Below, piece by piece: positions 8,929 to 16,851 of a DNA stretch of 64,000 nt. Both the position numbers and the translations under genes were made by a program. The DNA is taken from NCBI GenBank assembly GCA_013426785.1, contig JACDZI010000001.1, positions 62,001 through 126,000 of the forward strand, given 5' to 3'. Numbering within the stretch: the stretch's first letter is position 1; each line of letters starts with the position of its first letter. The DNA comes from Rhodocyclaceae bacterium. GTDB taxonomy: Bacteria > Pseudomonadota > Gammaproteobacteria > Burkholderiales > Rhodocyclaceae. The notes below the pieces were generated by a model. That model searched no databases, was not told the DNA's origin, and saw only the letters and a program-made list of their open reading frames with translations.

Positions 8929-10699
8929 GTCCAGCCTTTCTATTTATTTGCGCCTCCTGGGTTACGTAAAACCCTACGTAAGCCCATTTTCGATCAGCAT
9001 CCTGGGTTTCGGCATTTACGCATCTGGCCAACCCATGCTGGCTGCAGTGCTGAAATATTTTGTCGACGGACTGAGCGATCCGCAGAAAGCAACTATCTCT
9101 GGTCTGCCATTGCTCAATGGAATGCAGATGATGCATGCGGTGCCCTTGATGGTGATTCTCATTGCTGCGTGGCAGGGGATCGGCTCTTATCTTGGCAACT
9201 ACTATCTGGCCAAGGTGTCTTGTGGTGTGGTGCACGATCTCCGTGTATCCCTGTTCCGCAATCTACTGACATTGCCTGATGCCTATTACGATCGGAATAA
9301 TTCCGGGCATCTGATTTCGCGTATTACCTTCAACGTCACGATGGTGACCCGCGCGGCAACGGAAGCGATCAAGATTGTTATCCGCGAAGGGTTGACCGTG
9401 ATCGCCCTGCTCGTTTATCTGCTTTGGACTAACTGGCGCCTGACGCTAACGATGATTGCCGTATTGCCGTTCATCATCATCATTGCCGGCAATGCGAGCC
9501 GCAAGTTCCGCAAGCAGGCAAAAAGAATTCAGGTGGCGATGGGTGATGTGACCCATGTTGCTTCCGAGGCCATCCAGGGACATCGCGTTGTGCGCAGCTT
9601 TGGCGGCGGTGTTTATGAAGAGCAACGATTCGTTGCCGCCAGTGAAAACAACATGGCAAAGCTGGTGAAAATGGTCAAGACCGCGACCACGGCAACTGCC
9701 TTGCTGCAATTGCTTGTTTACAGCGCAATGGGGGGGCTGTTTTTCCTGGTGTTGTGGTTGCGCGGCGAAGCATCGCCGGGCGATTTGATCGCCTACATCA
9801 CGGCAGCCGGGTTATTGCCGAAGCCGACAAAACAACTCTCAGAAGTGAGTGCGACGATACAGAGCGGCGTGGCAGCCGCAGAAAGCATTTTTTCGCAACT
9901 TGATGAACCACCGGAGATCGATCAGGGTACTCAGGAGCGCGAGAGGGTTACAGGGCGTGTCGTTGTTCGAGATTTGACATTCAGCTACCCAGGCACGGAC
10001 AAGCTTGTACTCGACGGCCTGAATTTCACGATCGAGCCTGGGCAGATGGTTGCGCTGGTCGGCCGCTCCGGCAGTGGCAAGTCGACGTTAGCCAATCTGA
10101 TTCCCCGTTTTTATCATCACACCCAAGGAAAAATTCTCATCGACGGCATGGATGTCGAGCAATACACGCTGCGCAACCTGCGTCGTCACGTTGCAGTGGT
10201 CAATCAGCAGATTACCCTTTTCAACGATACGGTCGCTAACAACATTGCCTATGGGGATCTGGCCGGGGCAGCTCGTACGGAAATTGAGCGGGTAGCGGCA
10301 GCGGCGTTTGCGCGAGAATTCATCGAGTGCCTGCCCCTGGGGTTCGATACACTGGTTGGTGAAAACGGTGTTCTGCTTTCTGGCGGTCAGCGCCAGCGCT
10401 TGGCCATTGCCCGGGCCTTGCTGAAGAATGCCCCGATATTGATCCTCGATGAAGCCACCTCGGCACTGGATACCGAATCCGAGCAGCATATCCAGGCAGC
10501 GCTGGATCATGTCATTCAGGGCCGCACGACGCTGGTGATTGCACACCGACTGTCCACCATCGAAAAAGCCGATGTGATCATGGTGATGGATCAGGGAAAA
10601 ATCGTCGAGCGCGGGACGCACACAGAACTGATTGCGCTCAATGGTCACTATGCGCGGCTGCATGCCATCCAGTTCCGCGAACCAACAGAAGGGCTTTAG
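8909..10699 (+). CDS. msbA: Lipid A flippase MsbA (ABC exporter)
   Basis: A 596-residue half-transporter with fused membrane and ATPase domains. Six helices span about 20-320; the ATPase domain follows with Walker A GRSGSGKST (about 385-393), signature LSGGQRQRLAIARA (about 490-503) and Walker B ILILDEATSALD (about 510-521). Length and order match MsbA, which flips lipid A-core across the inner membrane as a homodimer. ATG 8909 overlaps the upstream glycosyltransferase end. It converges with the core-LPS operon (stops overlap by 4 bp), so both transcripts must end inside each other's 3' region; no terminator is visible between them. Confidence 0.93.
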   Translation: MKTNNIKSSLSIYLRLLGYVKPYVSPFSISILGFGIYASGQPMLAAVLKYFVDGLSDPQKATISGLPLLNGMQMMHAVPLMVILIAAWQGIGSYLGNYYLAKVSCGVVHDLRVSLFRNLLTLPDAYYDRNNSGHLISRITFNVTMVTRAATEAIKIVIREGLTVIALLVYLLWTNWRLTLTMIAVLPFIIIIAGNASRKFRKQAKRIQVAMGDVTHVASEAIQGHRVVRSFGGGVYEEQRFVAASENNMAKLVKMVKTATTATALLQLLVYSAMGGLFFLVLWLRGEASPGDLIAYITAAGLLPKPTKQLSEVSATIQSGVAAAESIFSQLDEPPEIDQGTQERERVTGRVVVRDLTFSYPGTDKLVLDGLNFTIEPGQMVALVGRSGSGKSTLANLIPRFYHHTQGKILIDGMDVEQYTLRNLRRHVAVVNQQITLFNDTVANNIAYGDLAGAARTEIERVAAAAFAREFIECLPLGFDTLVGENGVLLSGGQRQRLAIARALLKNAPILILDEATSALDTESEQHIQAALDHVIQGRTTLVIAHRLSTIEKADVIMVMDQGKIVERGTHTELIALNGHYARLHAIQFREPTEGL

Positions 10700-12057
10700 G
10701 CAGGGGGTAGAACGCTGGCGATGACGTCTCTCAGTGGGCTGCCCTCCGGCCAGTTTCGTAGGAAGCGCTCACGATCCTTGTGCCAAGCCCGCGTATAAGA
10801 AGCCCTATTCTCGTGCTGACGCATCGCGTCGAGATCGACGAGGCTGATTCCGTCCTTATGCCAAAGGAGGTTGCTGGCCTTCAGGTCACCGTGACTGATG
10901 CGTGCAGCGGCCAGTTGTGCGAAAAGCCGACCGATGGCACCCAGTTCAGGTTCGCTGCATGACTCCAGATAATCCGCGAGGGGTTCCCCCGGGCAATACT
11001 CGGTAATCAACCAGGCCCGCCCGCGTAGTGGTCCCAAGCGCTGCTCGACCAGCGCGAGCGGGGCCGGGGTGGCGATGCCAAGGCAGCCGAGGCGATGGCC
11101 TTCGATCCAGGAATGCCAGGCCCTACTGGGTCGCCAGCAGCGCGACAGCGCGTGGCTTACACTTTTGATGTTGTAGCGCTTGATGACGAATTTTCTGCCG
11201 TCATGCTCAATCAGGGCCAGCGTGGCGGTACGTCCCTGCTTGAGCGGAATGCCCGCCTCCAGCCAGCGATCCGGATCGGTGACGACGGGTGCGAGAGCGT
11301 CGGATTCAGCACGTATCATGGCAACAAAACGATCATGGCGTTTCGCAACCTTGAACAGAGTGCAATCGCGCAGACATTTTTTCAGGTAGTCCGCCAGACG
11401 CTGTCGTCTGGCACGCACGATCTCCGCATCAAGACGCGCCATGTCGACATCCGCTGCCGGGTTGCCGGCGCGGTAAGCCGCCAGCAGTTCTTCTTGCAGC
11501 GCCGTCTCACCCGACGGCCATTGTGCGCAGAGCAAGGCCAGATTTTGCAGGAGCTCCTGTGCTGATGTAGCTGGTCGCACTGCATCACCATCGATCACCA
11601 TTAATTCATACTCGGCCGCGAGAAAATTGCCGGGATGTGGGTCCTCATGCACGAGGCCACAGGCGTGCATGAGGCCAAGTGCTCTAAAAGTCGGCGCTGG
11701 CGGGACGGCATACTGATGCGTGATATCGATGAATTCGGTCAGCAGGTAGTGACCGCCGTCCCGCAACTCGCCAGCCGCCAGTAAGCGCGGTGTCGGAATC
11801 TGCTGCGCGATCAAAGCCTCAACACCCTGGCGTTCGCGCTGCCAATGGCGCTCGTCGCCACGCTCGGCAATGAAAAGTTTTGCCAGGACGGGGAGCCCCT
11901 CAAGTAGGCCGCGCCCCGTGAGTCGCTTGCCCGGGAGGATGCGCAACACCTGTTGCAGCGAGAGCAGCCGACCGTCAGCGAGCTCAACGTCAAAAGCTGC
12001 TGGCGGCGTACGGCCGGCGTGGCGCAAGGTCTGGGCGGTTTCGCGGGCAATGCTCAT
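10696..12057 (-). CDS. Tandem kinase-fold protein (two LPS-kinase-like domains)
   Basis: A 453-residue protein with two kinase-like halves. The first has a degenerate catalytic stretch LVHEDPHPGNFL with VIDGDAV (about residues 137-170). The second has VIKRYN (Lys about 280), ISHGDLKASNLLW and LVDLDAM (about 380-405), the HxD and DxD elements of the InaA/WaaP-RIO-like kinases. Likely role is phosphorylation of core heptose or Kdo. The ATG overlaps the waaP stop (ATGA), so it is the last gene of the core operon. An R24 copy encodes AVPPAPTF at residues 117-124, between the hinge and catalytic parts of the first domain. Whether both domains are active is unclear. Confidence 0.72.
   Translation of the reverse strand: MSIARETAQTLRHAGRTPPAAFDVELADGRLLSLQQVLRILPGKRLTGRGLLEGLPVLAKLFIAERGDERHWQRERQGVEALIAQQIPTPRLLAAGELRDGGHYLLTEFIDITHQYAVPPAPTFRALGLMHACGLVHEDPHPGNFLAAEYELMVIDGDAVRPATSAQELLQNLALLCAQWPSGETALQEELLAAYRAGNPAADVDMARLDAEIVRARRQRLADYLKKCLRDCTLFKVAKRHDRFVAMIRAESDALAPVVTDPDRWLEAGIPLKQGRTATLALIEHDGRKFVIKRYNIKSVSHALSRCWRPSRAWHSWIEGHRLGCLGIATPAPLALVEQRLGPLRGRAWLITEYCPGEPLADYLESCSEPELGAIGRLFAQLAAARISHGDLKASNLLWHKDGISLVDLDAMRQHENRASYTRAWHKDRERFLRNWPEGSPLRDVIASVLPPA
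11686..11709 (+). repeat. R24 copy 2 (exact)
   Basis: Exact match inside the tandem kinase gene, read in the gene's sense as AVPPAPTF. Confidence 0.9.
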
Positions 12058-12845
12058 GCGAACTTGCGACGGTAGCGTGCTTGGAGGCGCAGGGATTCTT
12101 GCGCCAGAAAATCCAGCAGGGTTGTTTCATCGCGCAGGATGGCGCGCAGCGGCTTGGCGAAGTAGCTGCGCAGGAAACGCAGGAAGTCGCGGCGCGTCAG
12201 CCCGATGTCGAGGGCCGAAAAATAGAGCGCTGCCAGATCCTTGTCGCGCCAGCGGCGCGGTACCTGCGAGCGGACCTGGGCGCGATGCAGGTCGATCAGC
12301 GACAGTTTGGGCGCTAGTGGATCGACCGGCAGGTGCAGCAGGAAATGACAGATATAAAAGTCGCGGTGATTGACGCCACCCTCGTGCATCCGGCGGGCCA
12401 TCTGGGCCACCTTGCCGATCAGAGCGCGCTTGAAAGTCGGCGCTGGCGGGACGGCACGCCAATCTCGACAAAAGTCTTCAAGGCTGATCGTTGGTGCCAG
12501 CTCCTCGGTGACGATAAAGGAATGTTGTGTTGCCGGATTGCTGCCCCGCTGACCGAAGGCGACCGGGTGCATCGTGTCAACGTCCAGTTCTTTCAGCCTT
12601 AATAAAGCTCGCCACTCATTGCCTGCACCGAGAACTGGCAGGCGGCCGGAGAGCAGATTCTTGACGATCTCACCCCAGCCGATACCGTGGTGGATCTTCA
12701 CGAAATACCCGCGACCGGCAATCTCAGTGCGCAAGGTGCGCCGACCTTCGAGTTCGCGCAATACTTTGCCCTGCAGGACGTCGGCTGCTGCAAAGGCATC
12801 CTTGCCGGCCCAGAGAGAACGCAGTGGTTCCTCAAGATAAATCAT
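12054..12845 (-). CDS. waaP: Core heptose(I) kinase WaaP/RfaP
   Basis: A 263-residue protein matching WaaP along its length. It starts MIYLEEPLRSLWAGKDAF and includes LRTEIAGRGYFVKIHHGIGWGE (nucleotide-binding Lys region), the catalytic GVNHRDFYICHFLLHLP, and LIDLHRAQVRSQVPRRWRDKD. It phosphorylates the first heptose of the inner core, using ATP in the cytoplasm. ATG 12845 overlaps the waaG stop (ATGA). An R24 copy at residues 131-138 gives [17 protein letters not shown]. coli WaaP, as I recall it, has a same-length segment with NPP at this place, so the repeat replaces native codons rather than adding to them. Confidence 0.92.
   Translation of the reverse strand: MIYLEEPLRSLWAGKDAFAAADVLQGKVLRELEGRRTLRTEIAGRGYFVKIHHGIGWGEIVKNLLSGRLPVLGAGNEWRALLRLKELDVDTMHPVAFGQRGSNPATQHSFIVTEELAPTISLEDFCRDWRAVPPAPTFKRALIGKVAQMARRMHEGGVNHRDFYICHFLLHLPVDPLAPKLSLIDLHRAQVRSQVPRRWRDKDLAALYFSALDIGLTRRDFLRFLRSYFAKPLRAILRDETTLLDFLAQESLRLQARYRRKFA
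12433..12455 (+). repeat. R24 copy 3 (23 of 24, one A shorter)
   Basis: Inside waaP, read in the gene's sense as AVPPAPTF. Protein length appears unchanged relative to WaaP of E. coli. Confidence 0.9.
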
Positions 12846-13963
12846 GCTGCCTCTCGCAAGATCAGGTCGGCCGCGCGTTCCGGCATGCTGTAGAGATCGG
12901 CGTAGTCGGCGAAGGCCAGTCCGTTGGCACTCCATTGCCGGCGTGCGTCAGTATCGCCAAGCATTGTCGCCAGCGCTGCATCAAGCGGGGCCTGCTCGAA
13001 CGGTAACGGGATGACGCGACCGGCATCCGCTTCCTCAATGTAGTGGGCGTAGCCGCAGGCCGCTGTGGTCAGGACCGGCAGGCCGGCAACGACAGCCTCC
13101 AGAAGAACCATGCCGGCAGTTTCACTGTAGGCCGGGTGAATCAACAGGTCGGCGCCGAGCAGGAAGCACGGGATATCGTCGCGGCCTTTGAGAATTTCTA
13201 CATGATCGCTCAACCCCAGTTGCTGGATCTGCTTCAGGAAGGGGCGTGGCTCGTCCTGGCCGATGGCGATCAGGCGCGTCCGTGTTTTGAGTTCGAGTGG
13301 AAGTGCAGCAAGCGCCTTCAGGCTGCGATCGAGTCCCTTGGTCTTGAAACCGGAGCCGATCTGCACCAATAGCAGTTGATCGTCGGCCAGTTTGAATTCC
13401 TGCCGGAAGCCGGCACGAATCTGCGCCGCATTGGGCGGCGCGCGCCGGTCGGGCGAGATGCCCGGCGGTAGATGATGGAAGCGAGTGGCCGGCGTGCCGT
13501 AATGTTTGATGAACTGCGGCTGCTGCAGGGCCGAGATCAACAGGATTTCAGTACGGCTCTCAGGAGCAAATACGGCACGTTCGTAGGCGGCGAAATGCCG
13601 GTAACGGCCGGAGAGTCGATAGAGTGGGTTACGCAGGGTGCGCGCCTTGTCCTCGTAGCAGGGATCGGCGGAATAATAGACATCCAGCCCCGGCATCTTG
13701 TTGAAACCGACGACCTGATCGACCGGGTGTTGCGCCAGATCATTTCTAACCCAGGTGGCGAACTTCTCATAGCGCTGCGGGTTGGTGAGGGCGCGCACCG
13801 GTACGGTGACAACGTCGAATCCAGACGGAGTCTCGCCCTGCCAGGAGAGGGTATAGACACGAATCGCATGACCACGCGCCTGGCAGGCCTGAGCAATGCG
13901 CAGGAAGTCGCGCTGTAGGCCACCGAAGGGAAAATACTTGAAGAGAGCAAATGCCAGTTGCAC
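12842..13963 (-). CDS. waaG: LPS core glucosyltransferase WaaG/RfaG (GT4)
   Basis: A 373-residue GT-B fold transferase. The N-terminus MQLAFALFKYFPFGGLQRDFLRI carries the WaaG acceptor-side glycine motif; VVGFNKMPGLDVYYSADPC and the C-terminal nucleotide-binding region with HPAYSETAGMVLLEAVVAGLPVL (EX7E type) follow. It adds the first outer-core hexose to heptose II from a UDP-sugar. It is followed by waaP with an ATGA overlap and preceded 6 bp away by another kinase-like gene, so the whole 10.7-15.5 kb block is one operon. Confidence 0.9.
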   Translation of the reverse strand: MQLAFALFKYFPFGGLQRDFLRIAQACQARGHAIRVYTLSWQGETPSGFDVVTVPVRALTNPQRYEKFATWVRNDLAQHPVDQVVGFNKMPGLDVYYSADPCYEDKARTLRNPLYRLSGRYRHFAAYERAVFAPESRTEILLISALQQPQFIKHYGTPATRFHHLPPGISPDRRAPPNAAQIRAGFRQEFKLADDQLLLVQIGSGFKTKGLDRSLKALAALPLELKTRTRLIAIGQDEPRPFLKQIQQLGLSDHVEILKGRDDIPCFLLGADLLIHPAYSETAGMVLLEAVVAGLPVLTTAACGYAHYIEEADAGRVIPLPFEQAPLDAALATMLGDTDARRQWSANGLAFADYADLYSMPERAADLILREAA

Positions 13964-13969
13964 GCAGGT

Positions 13970-14827
13970 TCAAACCGACGTTGCTGACTGCCCAGACATT
14001 GCCGAGAGGTGCACAGGAGGCGCCTTGTAGCGTTTCTTCCTGGCCGAGCGTTTTTCGATGCGCCGCCATAACCACTTGGCGTAAGGCGTCAAATGTTCAA
14101 TCTGCAAATAACTCAGGAAAAACCACAGGCGGTCGCTACGACTCCAGCACAGGGAGTCATGATTGAGGGTATATAGGTCGCGCAGGGCGCTGATGGTGCG
14201 CGCCGGCCGCCAACGAGATTTTTCCAGGTCGATGATCCGCACTTCCACGTCGCCATTGACATCGACACGGGTGAATAAATGCTTCGGGAAGAAGCAGTTG
14301 TGCTGGATTCCTTTGGCGTGCATGTCCCGCATCAATGTCGCGATTGCTGCCAGATAGCGCAGGCGAGTTTTTCGTGGCGGAGCACCATTGATCAGCCAGG
14401 ACTGAACGCGATTTTCCATGGAGACAAAACCCGCCAGTTCTTCCGTAATCAAAATCGCCCGGTCATCTTTTCCTTCCCGGTGCATCGCGAAATAGACGGG
14501 TTCCAGTGCGGGGAGGCCAGCCTCGCGATAGCGCATGATCTGGCGGAACTCACGATAAAAGGTGGGGAGGCCGCGCATAGGACAGGACAAGGTCAGTGCG
14601 TTGTGGTTTTCCTGACGTTTCAAAAACACTGCGCAGGTGCCGCCGCCCGGGAGTAGTAGTTCACAACGCGCCACGCCGCTCCAGCCACCACGCCGGCGAT
14701 TGGGTTCCTCGAACCAGTCAGCCTTCAGTTGCCAGAGCGCGACAAAATCGGTCAGGCCGTTATGCGCCAGAATCGACCGCCAGCGCTCATTCAGATAGTC
14801 TTCCATCGTGGCGTCTGGTCGAGTCAT
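13970..14827 (-). CDS. LPS kinase-like protein (InaA/WaaY group)
   Basis: A 285-residue protein of the lipopolysaccharide-kinase (InaA) family. Visible elements are CAVFLKRQENHN (ATP-site Lys about 74), ILITEELAGF (hinge about 127-136), GIQHNCFFPKHLF in place of the usual catalytic HxD loop (about 171-183) and RIIDLEKSRW (metal-binding DLE). The HNCFF-for-HRDxx substitution is also seen in some real LPS kinases, so loss of activity cannot be assumed. Its basic C-terminus (RRIEKRSARKKRYK) may contact the membrane. It sits between the methyltransferase (adjacent, 0 bp) and waaG. Confidence 0.75.
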   Translation of the reverse strand: MTRPDATMEDYLNERWRSILAHNGLTDFVALWQLKADWFEEPNRRRGGWSGVARCELLLPGGGTCAVFLKRQENHNALTLSCPMRGLPTFYREFRQIMRYREAGLPALEPVYFAMHREGKDDRAILITEELAGFVSMENRVQSWLINGAPPRKTRLRYLAAIATLMRDMHAKGIQHNCFFPKHLFTRVDVNGDVEVRIIDLEKSRWRPARTISALRDLYTLNHDSLCWSRSDRLWFFLSYLQIEHLTPYAKWLWRRIEKRSARKKRYKAPPVHLSAMSGQSATSV

Positions 14828-15532
14828 TCAGGTTTTTTTCACGCGCAGGACGTAGGCGCGCCATTTGTCCCAGTGCTTGAGGAAGTCGACATGGCCCACA
14901 ATTTCCAGCCCGGCGGCGAAAACTTCGTTCTCGATCTCACTCTGCTTCAAAAGAAAGCGATCGCGGTCGCCCGCCACACCCCGTTCGCGCGCCTTACGTT
15001 CCTGCTTGAGTTGATGACGCCAGGCACGGAAATTACCATCCACCCAGAGGGAAACGATGACCGTACCGGAGCTGATGCGGGCGAACTCCTTCAGGATGAG
15101 GATGCGATCCTCGCTTTTCTGGATGTGGTGCAACAAGCGAATGCAGAAAACACATTCCGTATAGTTGTCGGGCAGTCCGGTCGCAAAGGCGGAACACTGG
15201 AAGGCTTTTTCGATGCGTGCCGTTACTTCAGGCGGACGCAAAGTCATGCCGGTATCCACCATGTCCCGACTGTTGTCCGCCGCGAATATTTTGCGGCCGG
15301 GCTCTTCTGCCAGCATTTGCCAGAAGCGGCCCGTGCCGCAGGGCAAATCGAGGACCGACTTGGGGCGTCCTGCCAGGACGAGCGCCTGGCGCGCCATGCC
15401 GATCTCCCGCCAAGTCGATAGGCGACGCCAGAAGCCGGTGTTGTGCTTTTCAAAATACTTCTTCGCGTGCTCGGGGTCGTACTTTTCGGCGAATTGGTAC
15501 TTTGGCGGCACGGCGTTGTCAGGATTTGTCAT
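14828..15532 (-). CDS. Class I SAM methyltransferase, first gene of core-LPS operon
   Basis: A 234-residue methyltransferase: SVLDLPCGTGRFWQML (motif I, about 65-80), IFAADNSRDMVDTG (motif II), and ECVFCIRLLHHIQKSEDRI (motif IV region). Start ATG 15532 follows from the conserved beginning KYQFAEKYDPEHAKKYFEKHN; a longer open frame would run through an R24 copy and the next gene. Position at the head of the waa operon suggests a core LPS or small-molecule substrate, but none can be named. The stop directly abuts the next gene's start. Confidence 0.75.
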   Translation of the reverse strand: MTNPDNAVPPKYQFAEKYDPEHAKKYFEKHNTGFWRRLSTWREIGMARQALVLAGRPKSVLDLPCGTGRFWQMLAEEPGRKIFAADNSRDMVDTGMTLRPPEVTARIEKAFQCSAFATGLPDNYTECVFCIRLLHHIQKSEDRILILKEFARISSGTVIVSLWVDGNFRAWRHQLKQERKARERGVAGDRDRFLLKQSEIENEVFAAGLEIVGHVDFLKHWDKWRAYVLRVKKT

Positions 15533-15553
15533 GTTCGGACGATATGAAGGGAG

Positions 15554-15577
15554 AAAAGTCGACGCTGGCGGGACGGT
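15554..15577 (+). repeat. R24 copy 4 (variant GTCGACGCTGG)
   Basis: Two mismatches. Lies a few bases past the stop of the DUF4143 ATPase gene (on the minus strand) and, with copy 5, brackets that gene as a direct repeat sharing the same G-to-A variant. Confidence 0.88.
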
Positions 15578-15578
15578 G

Positions 15579-16751
15579 CTATGAAAGCATTTTATCCGGC
15601 AAGCACTGGATTTCCCGCCAAGGCACGGCAAGCACGCTGTGGCGGCGTTGCGCGGCATCGCCACCATAGACAATGCCGGTGAAAATGTCTGGCAGCAGTT
15701 CGCGTAGTTTTTCCAGCGGTGTGAAAAAGTCGGCGGCGAGGGTTGCTCCTGATTTGGCTTCGATGGCAATGCGCCGGCCGCCGGTTTCAATCAGCAGATC
15801 GACCTCCAGCCCGCGAGTTTCGCGGTAATGAAAGAGGCGCGCCGCCTGGCCGGCGTGGACTTGCCATTTCAGCAGTTCGGCGACGACCCAGCTTTCAAAT
15901 ATCGCGCCGCGCAGCGGGTGATGGCGTAACTGTTCCGGTGCGCGGATGTCGAGCAGGTAACACGCCAGGCCGCTGTCGATGAAATGCAGTTTGGGTGCCT
16001 TGACGATCTGCTTGCGCTGGTTGGTGTGCCAGGCGGGCAGGCGCTGGACGAGATAGCCGGCTTCGAGTACCGACAGCCATTGGCGTGCCGTATTGTGCGA
16101 AACGCCGGCATCGCCGCCGAGCTTGCTCAAGTTGATTTCCTGGGCGGTGCGCCCGGCGCACAGGCGCACGAAGTCGGTGAAGCTCATCAGGTCGCCAATG
16201 TTGAGCACATCACGCACATCGCGCTGCACATAGGTGGCGAAGTAATCGGCGAGCCAGCGGCCAGGCGGGATGTTGCGGTCGTGGATGCGCGGGTAGGCAC
16301 CCATCCAGAGTGTCGCCAGCAAATCGGCAGGGGGGCTGGTGAAACGCTGCAATTCGTCGAAGCTGGGCGGCAGGAGGGTGAGAACCGCGCAACGACCCGC
16401 CAGCGATTGGGCAACCTGATGCGTCAGGGAAAACTGTTGCGAACCGGTGAGGATGAAGCGCCCGGGCGTGGCATCGCGATCCACTTCCTCCTGCAAATAG
16501 CTGGCCAGTGCAGGGGCGTGCTGCACTTCGTCGATGATCGCGCCCTGGCGAAATTCTTCGATGAAGCCGCGTGGATCAGCGATTGCCGACTCGCGCCGGT
16601 CGAGCGGTTCCAGCGATACATAGGTGTGCTGGGGAAAAATGCTTTGGCAGAGCGTAGTCTTGCCCGACTGGCGCGGGCCGGTCAGCAGTACCGCCGGGTA
16701 ATGGCGTGCGGCGTCTTGCAAGACCGGTTCAAGATTGCGCTGGATGGGCAT
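15579..16751 (-). CDS. AAA ATPase with DUF4143 domain
   Basis: A 390-residue protein of the AAA_14/DUF4143 family. Walker A is GPRQSGKTTL (about residues 25-34), the Walker B-like acidic motif is GAIIDEVQHAP, and sensor FILTGSQQF follows. The DUF4143 part (about 200-390) includes SHNTARQWLSVLEAGYLVQRLPAWH and YRETRGLEVDLLIE, which resembles a nuclease-like D-x-L-I-E element. Function in the family is not known; the genes are patchily distributed and often sit singly, as here. A perfect palindrome lies immediately upstream of its ATG, suggesting self-control, and R24 copies lie at both ends, so the gene looks like an inserted cassette between clcA and the core-LPS operon. Confidence 0.8.
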   Translation of the reverse strand: MPIQRNLEPVLQDAARHYPAVLLTGPRQSGKTTLCQSIFPQHTYVSLEPLDRRESAIADPRGFIEEFRQGAIIDEVQHAPALASYLQEEVDRDATPGRFILTGSQQFSLTHQVAQSLAGRCAVLTLLPPSFDELQRFTSPPADLLATLWMGAYPRIHDRNIPPGRWLADYFATYVQRDVRDVLNIGDLMSFTDFVRLCAGRTAQEINLSKLGGDAGVSHNTARQWLSVLEAGYLVQRLPAWHTNQRKQIVKAPKLHFIDSGLACYLLDIRAPEQLRHHPLRGAIFESWVVAELLKWQVHAGQAARLFHYRETRGLEVDLLIETGGRRIAIEAKSGATLAADFFTPLEKLRELLPDIFTGIVYGGDAAQRRHSVLAVPWREIQCLPDKMLS

Positions 16752-16752
16752 A

Positions 16753-16783
16753 CATGGATTGTAAGTGGCGCTTACAATCCATG
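16753..16783. promoter_or_regulatory. Perfect 13-bp inverted repeat upstream of the DUF4143 gene
   Basis: Arms CATGGATTGTAAG and CTTACAATCCATG are separated by TGGCG, starting one base upstream of the ATPase start codon. It would cover the ribosome-binding region and probably the transcription start. It may be an operator or an RNA hairpin occluding translation; which is inference. Confidence 0.6.
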
Positions 16784-16806
16784 CAAGTCATTGAAAGATA
16801 TTACTG

Positions 16807-16830
16807 AAAAGTCGACGCTGGTAGGACGGC
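16807..16830 (+). repeat. R24 copy 5 (variant GTCGACGCTGG)
   Basis: Three mismatches (GTCGACG and GGTAGGACGG). Lies 21 bp past the clcA stop, in the sense orientation of that gene, and flanks the DUF4143 cassette. Confidence 0.85.
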
Positions 16831-16851
16831 GAAAGTCGCCAGTGATACAGG

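Noticed and set aside
15724..15746. AAAAAGTCGGCGGCGAGGG in the DUF4143 gene as a further R24 copy
   Set aside because: Only the first 12 bases match; the GCTGG core is absent and the codons are typical for the family.
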